DNA of 64,000 nucleotides from Gammaproteobacteria bacterium (GTDB taxonomy: Bacteria > Pseudomonadota > Gammaproteobacteria > Pseudomonadales > Pseudohongiellaceae), in contig JAWKZW010000001.1 in assembly GCA_041395725.1 (NCBI GenBank), forward strand, positions 3,664,501 to 3,728,500, in the 5' to 3' direction. The translations under genes were made by a program, and so were the position numbers. Below are positions 54,472-63,457 of the stretch, piece after piece; the stretch's first letter is position 1, and each line of letters starts with the position of its first letter. The notes under the pieces are model-generated. The model saw only the letters and a list, made by a program, of their open reading frames with translations. It was not told the DNA's origin and made no database searches.

Positions 54472-54688
54472 CCGATTGCCACAATGGACTGGGCTGACCG
54501 GTCTGTGGGGGCCTGTGCAGCGGCTGCGGATGAAGCCCGCCTGGCCGGGCTTCAGGTTGACCTGTTGCGGCAAAAACGGCAAACTAGGCGCCTTTTTTTG
54601 GACCCCCTGAGTCTGGCAGCCTGCCAGGGAAATGGCTCGAACGTCCAGGCATCTCTTTCAATTCACTGGCTAAACTTTTGGAGAATCC
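54472..54688. other. DUF1285-etfB intergenic region
   Basis: 217 bases without a gene. It contains CAGGT-TG-ACCTG (54553-54564), a small inverted repeat, and a T7 run (54593-54599) after GGCGCC. Neither makes a convincing terminator or operator. Confidence 0.4.
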
Positions 54689-55438
<750 letters not shown>

Positions 55439-55449
55439 GGAGGGTGATG

Positions 55450-56376
55450 ATGAGCGTTTTGGTGATTGCAGAGCATGATAACAGCACCCTGAAGAATGGC
55501 ACGCTGAGTGCCATCACGGCGGGATTGCAACTGGCCGATTCGATCGACGTGTTGGTTGTCGGTGCCGGATGTCAGGCCGTGGCCGATACTGCCGCCTCTT
55601 TCCAGGGGGTCGCCCGGGTTATAGTGGCAGACAATCCGGCCCACGAACACCAGCTGGCGGAAAGTGTCGCCCCGGTTATAGCCGAAGTGGGCAAGGCGTA
55701 CAGTCATGTGCTGGCCGCTGCCTCCACCACTGGTAAGAATGTCATGCCCAGGGCGGCTGCGCTGCTGGACGTCGGGCAGATTTCCGACATCATCGCCGTT
55801 AAATCCGCTGACACATTCGTGCGCCCCATTTATGCCGGCAATGCGATCGCTACGGTTCAGTCCGAAGATCCGATCAAGGTGATTACCGTGCGTACCACTG
55901 CCTTCGAGGAGGCCGGTTCCGGCGGCAGCGCTTCGATTGAAAGTTCTGAAGTGGTCGGGAGCCAGGAGCTGTCTCGTTTTGTCGGAGAGGAGTTATCCCA
56001 GTCCGAGAGGCCGGAACTGACCTCGGCTTCTATCGTGATTTCCGGTGGACGTGGTATGCAGAATGGAGAGAATTTTGCCCTGCTGGAGAAAGTGGCTGAT
56101 AAGCTGGGTGCTGCCATTGGTGCTTCAAGAGCGGCTGTGGACGCTGGTTTCGTTCCCAACGACATGCAAGTGGGGCAGACCGGTAAGATCGTCGCGCCGG
56201 ATCTTTATATCGCGGTAGGTATATCCGGGGCGATACAGCACCTGGCGGGTATGAAGGACTCCAAGGTTATTGTCGCTATCAACAAGGATGAGGAAGCGCC
56301 GATTTTCCAGGTGGCCGATTATGGCCTGGTGGCAGATCTGTTTCAGGCTCTGCCGGAGTTAGAGAGCAAACTTTAA
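55450..56376 (+). CDS. etfA: Electron transfer flavoprotein subunit alpha
   Basis: FAD-carrying partner of EtfB, 308 aa. The FAD-binding C-terminal segment SRAAVDAGFVPNDMQVGQTG, then YIAVGISGAIQHLAGM and INKDEEAPIFQVADYGLV are diagnostic. Three candidate starts sit in a row (GTG 55444, ATG 55447, ATG 55450); the last is best spaced from AGGAGG. A strong terminator follows. Confidence 0.97.
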   Translation: MSVLVIAEHDNSTLKNGTLSAITAGLQLADSIDVLVVGAGCQAVADTAASFQGVARVIVADNPAHEHQLAESVAPVIAEVGKAYSHVLAAASTTGKNVMPRAAALLDVGQISDIIAVKSADTFVRPIYAGNAIATVQSEDPIKVITVRTTAFEEAGSGGSASIESSEVVGSQELSRFVGEELSQSERPELTSASIVISGGRGMQNGENFALLEKVADKLGAAIGASRAAVDAGFVPNDMQVGQTGKIVAPDLYIAVGISGAIQHLAGMKDSKVIVAINKDEEAPIFQVADYGLVADLFQALPELESKL

Positions 56377-56457
56377 CCGTTAGCCAGGTTGGCCCTGGTG
56401 AGGGGCGGCCTGTCAGCGGGATACTGACCTGGCACGCCGCGTCAGTCCACAAGAAAG

Positions 56458-56501
56458 GCCGTAACCAGTCGCAGTAGATGCGAAGGTTACGGCATTTTTT
56501 T
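56458..56501 (+). terminator. Intrinsic terminator after etfA
   Basis: GCCGTAACC (56458-56466) pairs perfectly with GGTTACGGC (56485-56493), with an inner TCGCA/TGCGA stem, followed by a T7 run (56495-56501). It lies 80 bases after the etfA stop and just before the convergent rne stop. The T run favours plus-strand termination. Confidence 0.9.
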
Positions 56502-56519
56502 ATCAGTCTGTCAGGGTGT

Positions 56520-59444
56520 TCAGTCCTGATCGGACCTGGACTGTTCCTGCAACTGCCGTTTGCGAATTTCCCGGGGATCGTTCGGTGCCCGTCCGACGTT
56601 GGCAGGCGGGTTCGCCGGGGTGCTGCTCTCCACCTTGGGAGTTGCCGGTGTTGCTGGCTTTTGTGGTGCTGCAGGTGCTTCAGCCTGTGGTTTTGCGGAT
56701 TCGGCTGGTTGCGCAGGGGCTGGAGCTGAAGCCGGAGTCGGGGCCGGGGCCGGAGCTGGAGCCTGTCGTTGTTCAGCGTCCGCTTTAGGCGCCGAGCCAC
56801 TCGTCAGGCCTTCTTCGACCGCGGCGTTAAACCTCTCATTACTGACCCGCTTCTCACCCCCGTTACGTTTGCGACGGGGCGGCCTGGCGGCCTTTGGCCG
56901 ATCGCTGGCGGGCGTGGTCGCTTCATTACCTGCTTCATTGGCCGCTTCCTGATGCCTCGAACCCGGAGTCGGCGCCAGAAGAACCGTCTTGTCGCCACTG
57001 TCTGCTCCCGAAGGGGCGGGGTTTTCCGGCGTAGCGGTTTCAGCCGGCGATGGCTGTTCCGCAGCTGATCTGCGCTGTGGCTGGTCAGTTGGTTTGTCGG
57101 CTGGGGCCGACTCGGAACGGGCAGAAATGTCCTTTGTCACGGAGGCTGCCTCGTTCTCTGCGCCGGTGCCGCTCGCCTTTACTGATTCCTGTTGGGCGTT
57201 GCTGTCGGGCTGGCCGGCCGATGGCTTTACCGTGTCGTTTTCGCGGGTGCGTGAATGGCTGCCACGTCCCCGGTTATCCATTTCTACCACATTGCTGCTG
57301 TCGGCTTCGCCGGTGACAGGCGTGTTTTGCGACGCATCGACAGTGGCGACCTGGTCTTCCTGCGTCTCGCCGTCGGACTGCTCGGGCCTGGGGCCGCGCT
57401 GGCGCGGTGCGGTATTACGGGGCCGCTTGCCTGAAGGGCGGCGCCTTGGACCTTTGCGCTCGGTATCGTCGCCTGAAGGTTGCTGTTTATCTGCCCCTCT
57501 GCTGCGTGGTTCATCGGTGCGGGGGCTGTCAGGCTTACGCTGACGGTCTTTTTGCGGTTCCTGATCCCGCTTGCCGCGAGGCTGTCCATCCCGCTCACGA
57601 GTGCCGCGAGACTCATCCCGGGCCTCACCTGGCTTGCGCTTCCGTGGCCGTCTCTGCTCGCCTCGCTGATCGCTCTTGTTTTTGCTGTCGTCGCGGGAGC
57701 GAGAACGCTCTCCCTGGCGCGATGAAGAGCGAGCAGTTTTTGGTTCCGATTTAGCCGGAGTGGATTTCCTGGTTTCTTCGTCCGCTGCTTCCGAGCTCTT
57801 GAAGATTCCGAACAGGCTGGCCAGAAAACCTTTCTTGGGTGGTGGTTCCTTGCGTATCGGCGCGTTCGGAAGGGTGGGGGCCTGGACTGCCGGTTGCTCG
57901 ACCTTATCGACTTTAGAGGACACCACAGGCGTATCGGCTTCTGATACTGAATCGACCTCGTAGACCTCGGACTTGCGATTCAGACCGGTGATCTCGTAGT
58001 GGGGGGTCTCCAGTTCCGGATTGGGCTCGATGACGATGCGGGTCTTGCTCTGGGTTTCTATTGCAGCCAGCGCGATCCGCTTTTCGTTCAGCAGGTAGGA
58101 GCTGACCACCAGCGGCACGATAGCCTTAACTTCCAGGCTTTTCTGCTTGTTGGCCTCTTCCTGCAGAATGCGCATGATAGACAGCGCCAGGGATTCAACA
58201 TCCCTGATAGTGCCCTGGCCGTTACAACGGGGGCACACGATGGTGCTGGTTTCGCCAAGGGAAGGGCGTAAACGCTGCCGGGACATCTCCAGCAGGCCGA
58301 AGCGGGAAATTCTGCCAATCTGCACCCGGGCCCGATCGGCTTCCAGGGCTTCGCGCATGCGGTTTTCAACTTCCCGCTGATTGCGATTGGAACTCATGTC
58401 GATGAAATCAATCACCACCAGGCCGCCCATATCCCGCAGGCGTAATTGCCGGGCAATTTCATCGGCGGCTTCCAGGTTGGTGTTGAGGGCGGTTTCTTCA
58501 ATGTCGGCACCGCGGGTGGCGCGGGACGAGTTGATATCGATGGATATCAGCGCCTCGGTTGGATCGATAACAATGGAGCCACCGGAAGGCAGTTTTACTT
58601 CCCGTTCGAAGGCACTCTCGATCTGCGATTCGATCTGGTAGTGATTGAACAGCGGCAGGCTTTCGTTGTAGAACTTGATGCGGTTCTCGTACTGGGGCAT
58701 GACCTGACGGATAAAGGTGATCGCCTGATCATAGGCTTCCTTGGTATCCAGCAGCACCTCGCCAATTTCCCGGCGCAGGTAGTCCCGGATGGTACGGATG
58801 ATAACGTTGCTTTCCGCGTACACCAGGAACGGAGCGGCCCGATCCTGGGTCGCTTCCTGGATCGATTTCCACAGCGCCAACAGGTAGTCCAGGTCCCACT
58901 GCAGTTCCTGCTGTTCTTTGCCTACGCCGGCAGTCCGTACTATCAGGCCCATGCCATCGGGAATGTTGAGACCCCGCAAGGCTTCACGGATCTCTGAACG
59001 TTCGTCACCCTCGATACGGCGCGAAATCCCCCCGGCCTTGGGGTTGTTGGGCATCAGCACCAGGTAACGGCCTGCCAGGCTGATGTAGGTGGTCAGGGCG
59101 GCACCTTTGTTGCCGCGCTCTTCTTTTTCCACCTGGACGATTACCTGGGTGCCTTCCGGGATCAGTTCCCTGGCCGGTGTGCGCTCACCTTTGATGACCG
59201 CGGGCTTGGCATAATACTCCTCGGCTATTTCTTTCAGAGGCAGAAAGCCGTGCCGCTCAGCGCCGAAGTCGACGAAGGCAGCTTCAAGGCTGGGTTCGAC
59301 CCGGGTGATTTTGCCTTTGTAGATATTGGCTTTTTTCTGAACCCGGGTACGATTTTCGATGTCCAGGTCGTAAAGGCGCTGGCCATCAACCAGGGCGACT
59401 CGAAGTTCCTCTTCCTGAGTCGCGTTTATCAACATTCTTTTCAT
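56520..59444 (-). CDS. rne: Ribonuclease E
   Basis: Endoribonuclease and degradosome scaffold. The ATG at 59444 (MKRMLINATQ) matches the family start; the frame opens 111 bases earlier without resemblance. It has 974 aa. The catalytic domain (1 to about 500) carries S1 domain sequences, D303 and D346 (LISIDINSSRATRG, VIDFIDMSSN) and the zinc-link cysteines C404 and C407 (CPRCNGQG), all at E. coli positions. The remaining half is disordered: an Arg-rich RNA-binding region, an Ala-Pro repeat (APAPAPAPTPAS) and a C-terminal NDPREIRKR tip. Confidence 0.97.
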   Translation of the reverse strand: MKRMLINATQEEELRVALVDGQRLYDLDIENRTRVQKKANIYKGKITRVEPSLEAAFVDFGAERHGFLPLKEIAEEYYAKPAVIKGERTPARELIPEGTQVIVQVEKEERGNKGAALTTYISLAGRYLVLMPNNPKAGGISRRIEGDERSEIREALRGLNIPDGMGLIVRTAGVGKEQQELQWDLDYLLALWKSIQEATQDRAAPFLVYAESNVIIRTIRDYLRREIGEVLLDTKEAYDQAITFIRQVMPQYENRIKFYNESLPLFNHYQIESQIESAFEREVKLPSGGSIVIDPTEALISIDINSSRATRGADIEETALNTNLEAADEIARQLRLRDMGGLVVIDFIDMSSNRNQREVENRMREALEADRARVQIGRISRFGLLEMSRQRLRPSLGETSTIVCPRCNGQGTIRDVESLALSIMRILQEEANKQKSLEVKAIVPLVVSSYLLNEKRIALAAIETQSKTRIVIEPNPELETPHYEITGLNRKSEVYEVDSVSEADTPVVSSKVDKVEQPAVQAPTLPNAPIRKEPPPKKGFLASLFGIFKSSEAADEETRKSTPAKSEPKTARSSSRQGERSRSRDDSKNKSDQRGEQRRPRKRKPGEARDESRGTRERDGQPRGKRDQEPQKDRQRKPDSPRTDEPRSRGADKQQPSGDDTERKGPRRRPSGKRPRNTAPRQRGPRPEQSDGETQEDQVATVDASQNTPVTGEADSSNVVEMDNRGRGSHSRTRENDTVKPSAGQPDSNAQQESVKASGTGAENEAASVTKDISARSESAPADKPTDQPQRRSAAEQPSPAETATPENPAPSGADSGDKTVLLAPTPGSRHQEAANEAGNEATTPASDRPKAARPPRRKRNGGEKRVSNERFNAAVEEGLTSGSAPKADAEQRQAPAPAPAPTPASAPAPAQPAESAKPQAEAPAAPQKPATPATPKVESSTPANPPANVGRAPNDPREIRKRQLQEQSRSDQD

Positions 59445-60003
59445 GAGCAATGCGTTCCGTTTAGGGCAGACATTGGTAACGGGAAGGAATGGCTGGACCG
59501 GCAGATTGCCGTCGGGCAGGTGCCCGGGCAGGAAAAGCAAACCATTTGTGTTCAACCGGTAGCCGGCGGGTTACGATGCAGCCCGCAGCCTGGTGGTCAA
59601 TGACCGACCGGACCTGATCAATAACAAAGGCAGTGAGGAGGCTGTTGGAGTTTCAGCAGAATCCGGTCTGAACGTTGAACGTACTGCGTGTCCTGAACCG
59701 TTCGGTAGTGAATAAGCGCTGAGTAGCTCTGTTGTTATCCTTGTCATGCATTTGCCGGCCTGTCCTGTTCTGCCTTGTCAGTAGGAAGTCCGGTTGGATT
59801 TCCGACTTCGATCTGGAGCCTGGAATGAAAACAGTGGCTCGGATTCGAAGTTTGCTGCAGGCAGGTAAACAGGCCTTTCTGGTGAACATTGCTAAAATTA
59901 GTTTACTGGTTCTTCCTGGTAGATCCTCGCCGTGCTCCGAAACGATCGCTGTAGGGCGTCTGTTGTGTGTCGGGCAGGCGACTCATTAAATCCTGTTAAC
60001 TGT

Positions 60004-60040
60004 CTGGTTATAGTAACCAGTCACCGGCTGTGCAGGTGAC
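60004..60040. repeat. Two adjacent inverted repeats
   Basis: CTGGTTA-tag-TAACCAG (60004-60020) is directly followed, sharing one base, by GTCACC-N9-GGTGAC (60020-60040). An AT-rich tract follows. They could be paired protein-binding sites or RNA hairpins. Confidence 0.5.
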
Positions 60041-60314
60041 AATTTAAATTTACATTTGTATTTAACGTTTGAAACTTACTTAAAATTCAAAAGCTACTTC
60101 GTTCTTCGTTTTGTTCCTGATCTGTTTGAGCATCCGGACGCTCAATTCGAGGACCGTGATAAGCTCGGGTGTTACCAGCGCGTGTGGGCAGGTAACAGGT
60201 TGTCTGTTAAAACTGGCAGGTCGATCTGTCAGGCACCGGCCTGTCTTGAATCGATCGTGATACAGCCAGTGGCTCAATCCATGGTCTGGCGGATTACGCG
60301 TAAGTAACCCGCCG

Positions 60315-60340
60315 CCGGCCTGGTAAACAGGTTGGGCCGG
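60315..60340. repeat. GC-rich inverted repeat
   Basis: CCGGCC (60315-60320) and GGCCGG (60335-60340), with an inner CCTG/CAGG pair. No T tract follows. Structure or remnant of unknown role. Confidence 0.45.
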
Positions 60341-60695
60341 TGGTTGGAGCCGCTCCGGTTCTGGACTTCAGTACCCCCATCCTAACGGATATCGATCGTC
60401 GTCTCTGAGACTTGAATCAGATCTGTGGAAGGTGACACTGCCTGCCGGATCAATTCACGGCCGAGCGTCCAGAACCTCGTAAGAATAGCAGCTCAGCCCC
60501 TTCAACTCAATAGGTTTGAGCGTGAAATTACAAATAAAACAAGGGGATGCGAGGCTTTCATGAAGCCATGAAGGCTACCGGACTGATTCCGGATGTCTCC
60601 TTGATTCTTAAATTTGTATGCGTTTACAATCCCTCCCTGCCGTGGCAACGTCTTCACAAGGGCACACGGCCCCGGGCGCACAAATTAGGCCAGCA

Positions 60696-60708
60696 CGCCT
60701 ATAAAATA
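60696..60708 (+). promoter_or_regulatory. Possible -10 region upstream of the recombinase-like gene
   Basis: CCTATAAAATAAT around 60697-60709 is the best -10-like sequence within 100 bases of the start at 60776. No good -35 is seen. Weak prediction. Confidence 0.25.
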
Positions 60709-60775
60709 ATTCCATTAAAACAAGAGGTTGCCTTGTCTCTGTCGAGCGGTGGCCAATAATGAAGTTGTATACTTG

Positions 60776-61450
60776 ATGACCATCTACTCGTACTGCCGGT
60801 TTACCGAGCTCGAAAAGAGCGAAGACTCCACCTCACTTGAATCATTGATCGACCGTGAAATGCTGAAGATCCGCACTTACTGTCTGCGTCAGCAGTGGTT
60901 TGTGACTGAGATCATCCACGATCTGGATGCCGCCTGGAATGAAGAGTTCTTCGAGCGTGAATCCGGCGGCCGCCTGCTGGAATTATTGCAGCCGGGGGAC
61001 GTGGTCGTGACCAGCAGCCTGGAACGTATTTTCAGCTCCTGCCATGATGCGGTGACTACCATTGCCCTGTTCAAGGAGCGGGAGGTTGCGCTGCACATTG
61101 CGCCCCTCGGCGGCGACGTGACCGATTCCGCATTCACGGTGAATTTCGAGCGGGTGGGCCGGATGTTTTCCTCTCTCGAGAAACGTCGCTCAGCCGAGCG
61201 CATCAAACGGGTCAAGCAGCGCCAGCGTTCAAAAGGGCGCTACCTTGGAGGCAGCAGGCCTTTCGGCTACATGATTCACGAGAACGGTCGCCTGATCGAA
61301 AATCCCATGGAGCAGCGGGTGCTCAAGCGTATTCTGTTGCTGAAGCAGGAGGGCAAGTCGCTGCGGGCCATCTCGAAGGAAGTAAGTACCCCCATGGTGC
61401 CTGTGAGCTTTAAAACCGTACAGCGGCTCTTGCAACGTCACGGTTACTAG
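60776..61450 (+). CDS. Serine recombinase-like protein with degenerate active site
   Basis: A 224-aa protein with the resolvase/invertase layout. The N-terminal motif YxRxS reads Y6-C-R8-F-T10, so the nucleophilic serine is threonine. The arginine pair reads LER84-IF-S87, so the second active-site arginine is serine. The long helix (ERIKRVKQRQRSKGR), the linker GGSRPFGY (159-165) and a C-terminal helix-turn-helix (SLRAISKEV, then KTVQRLLQRHG) are well kept. It may bind DNA without recombining it. The ATG at 60776 was chosen; TTG 60728 and GTG 60749 are in frame upstream. No inverted terminal repeats or cargo are seen. lolC follows 56 bases later. Confidence 0.75.
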   Translation: MTIYSYCRFTELEKSEDSTSLESLIDREMLKIRTYCLRQQWFVTEIIHDLDAAWNEEFFERESGGRLLELLQPGDVVVTSSLERIFSSCHDAVTTIALFKEREVALHIAPLGGDVTDSAFTVNFERVGRMFSSLEKRRSAERIKRVKQRQRSKGRYLGGSRPFGYMIHENGRLIENPMEQRVLKRILLLKQEGKSLRAISKEVSTPMVPVSFKTVQRLLQRHGY

Positions 61451-61506
61451 TTAAGATTCGGTGGTCTGGTAATCAGATCTTTCAATCCCGCCTCGGTACC
61501 ACTGCC

Positions 61507-62742
61507 ATGTTCAAGCCGGTACCCCTGTTCGTAGGGCTGCGCTACACCCGAACCAGGAAACGCAACATGCTCGTTTCCTTTGTATCGGTTATTTCCATGC
61601 TGGGGATCACCCTTGGCGTGCTGGCCATGATCGTGGTGCTGTCAGTAATCAACGGCTCCACCGCCGTGATGCGAACTGAGACGCTGAAATCGGTGCCCCA
61701 TGTGATCGTCGGCTTCGACGAAAGCGCCACTGACTGGCAAAGCCTGGCGGCCGGGATCACTGCCGACCCGGACGTGGTTGCGGCGGCTCCGTTTCTGGCC
61801 GGTGAGGCCTGGATTCGTCATCAGGGCCGCGATCGCTTTGTAAGCCTGCGTGGTGTCGATCCGCGGGCCGAGCTGGCTGTCATGGACAACCCGGGGTCGC
61901 AGTTGAGCGACTTGATGGTGGCGCTGGAAGGGGCCGGGAATGGCCTGGTGCTGGGCACCAGGCTGGCCAGGGAGCTCGGGATATTCACCAGCCAGACTCT
62001 CAGCGTTACCCCGTTACGCAGCCTGCTGGGCCGATCCCTGGACGAGGCCAAGGGGTTTGAGGTTCTTGGCGCCGCCGATTTTGGCTTCTATGGTAATGAC
62101 AGCGTGGCCCTGATCCGCCTGGATCAGGCGCGGGAGTTGTTCTCGAATCAGCCGGTACAGTTGCGGTTACGGGTCACCGATGTGTTCGATGCCGCATTAA
62201 TCGCCGAGCGGGCCGCGTCCGACGCGCTGGAGGCGGAAAACTTGCGGATTGTGCCATGGAATGAGAGTCAAAGCAGTCTCTTCGATGCCCTGCGCATGGA
62301 AAAAATGCTCACCGGTTTCATGCTGCTGATGATCGTGCTGATCGGTGCGGTGAACATCGTCTCGACACTGGTAATGGTTGTCGCCGACAAGAGTTCCGAT
62401 ATCGCTATTCTGCGCACCATGGGTGCCGGCAAGTGGTCGATCATGGGTATCTTTATTGTGCAGGGGAGTCTGGCCGGGCTGCTGGGAGTGGGGCTTGGTA
62501 CCCTGTTGGGGGTCTTGATCACCCTCAACCTTGCCTCCATCAGCGCCGCCTTTGAGAACCTGATCAACAGCGTGCTGGCACCGGAACGGCTGTACATGAT
62601 TTCCTATTTGCGAACCGAACTGATCTGGTCCGATGTGGCGGTCATCGCCTGTGCCGCGCTGGTGATCAGTTTTCTGGCGACACTGTATCCGGCCTATCGG
62701 GCTGCCAGGGTCCAGCCAGCGGAGGTGCTGAGGTATGAATAA
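61507..62742 (+). CDS. lolC: Lipoprotein-releasing permease, LolC/LolE family
   Basis: Inner-membrane component of the Lol ABC transporter that releases outer-membrane lipoproteins to LolA. It has 411 aa: one N-terminal membrane helix (about 21-48, after LFVGLRYTRTRKRNML), a large periplasmic domain, and three C-terminal helices with IVSTLVMVVADKSSDIAILRT, seen as NIVSTLVMVV and DIAILRTMGAG. It ends inside the lolD start region (eight-base overlap). First of two paralogues flanking lolD, hence LolC by position. Confidence 0.93.
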   Translation: MFKPVPLFVGLRYTRTRKRNMLVSFVSVISMLGITLGVLAMIVVLSVINGSTAVMRTETLKSVPHVIVGFDESATDWQSLAAGITADPDVVAAAPFLAGEAWIRHQGRDRFVSLRGVDPRAELAVMDNPGSQLSDLMVALEGAGNGLVLGTRLARELGIFTSQTLSVTPLRSLLGRSLDEAKGFEVLGAADFGFYGNDSVALIRLDQARELFSNQPVQLRLRVTDVFDAALIAERAASDALEAENLRIVPWNESQSSLFDALRMEKMLTGFMLLMIVLIGAVNIVSTLVMVVADKSSDIAILRTMGAGKWSIMGIFIVQGSLAGLLGVGLGTLLGVLITLNLASISAAFENLINSVLAPERLYMISYLRTELIWSDVAVIACAALVISFLATLYPAYRAARVQPAEVLRYE

Positions 62743-63457
62743 CGTGGTAGATGACGATCTTAAGCAGCGTCATAAGGGCACGCCAGTCCTGCAATGCCGG
62801 CACCTCAAAAAAATCTACTCGGAAGGCCCTGGTCAGGTGCAGGTACTGTCCGACGTCAATCTGACTGTCTACCCCGGTGAACGGCTGGCCATTGTGGGTA
62901 GCTCGGGTTCGGGTAAAACGACGCTGTTGAACCTGCTGGGCGGGCTGGACACACCCACTTCGGGTGAGGTGATCGTAGCGGGTAAAAATGCCGCCGCTCT
63001 TAACGAAACAGAGCGGGGTCGATTAAGAAACCGCTACCTGGGTTTCGTGTACCAGTTTCACCACCTGTTGGGCGAATTTACCGCCCTCGAAAATGTGGCC
63101 ATGCCGCTGTTGATCGCTAAAATGGACAGCCGTGAGGCCCAGCGGCTGTCCCGGGACATGCTGGCCAGGGTAGGTCTCGCCGACCGGTTGGAGCATAAAC
63201 CCAGTGAGCTGTCCGGGGGTGAGAGGCAGCGGGTTGCCATTGCCCGGGCTTTGGTCACCGACCCTCGCTGTGTGCTGCTCGATGAACCGACCGGCAACCT
63301 GGATCGTCACACCGCCCGTGAAATTCAGGCGTTGATGCAGGAGCTCAACAGGACGCTGGCCACCAGTTTTATTGTGGTTACCCACGACGAGGAACTGGCT
63401 GCGGCCATGGATCGCAGGCTCCTGCTGCGTGACGGCGAGTTGCGCGAGCATGAGTAA
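62735..63457 (+). CDS. lolD: Lipoprotein-releasing ABC transporter ATP-binding protein
   Basis: ATPase powering LolCDE, 240 aa. Walker A GSSGSGKTT (55-63), Q-loop VYQFHHLLGEFTALENV, signature LSGGERQRVAIARAL, Walker B VLLDEPTGNLD and the switch His in VVTHDEE are intact. The start overlaps lolC by eight bases and the stop overlaps lolE by eight, a tightly coupled operon. Confidence 0.97.
   Translation: MNNVVDDDLKQRHKGTPVLQCRHLKKIYSEGPGQVQVLSDVNLTVYPGERLAIVGSSGSGKTTLLNLLGGLDTPTSGEVIVAGKNAAALNETERGRLRNRYLGFVYQFHHLLGEFTALENVAMPLLIAKMDSREAQRLSRDMLARVGLADRLEHKPSELSGGERQRVAIARALVTDPRCVLLDEPTGNLDRHTAREIQALMQELNRTLATSFIVVTHDEELAAAMDRRLLLRDGELREHE

Larger units (their letters stand above)
59445..60775. 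other. Long gene-free region between rne and the recombinase-like gene
   Basis: About 1.3 kb with no reading frame I can support. The part next to rne is probably its long 5' leader: on the minus strand it can fold, for example around CGGCA/TGCCG (59499-59512). RNase E regulates its own mRNA through such a leader in E. coli. The middle (60040-60100) is markedly AT-rich. Several inverted repeats are present (listed separately). rluC, which is divergent from rne in E. coli and Pseudomonas, is not here. Confidence 0.6.

Noticed and set aside
56560..57963. Several long plus-strand frames opposite the rne C-terminal half
   Set aside because: They are antisense shadows of a low-complexity, Arg/Pro/Ala-rich coding region; no family resemblance and no ribosome binding sites.
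59461..60775. Small frames in the rne upstream gap, such as 59732-59989 and 60056-60307
   Set aside because: Under 90 codons, unlike any protein I recognise, without convincing ribosome binding sites.
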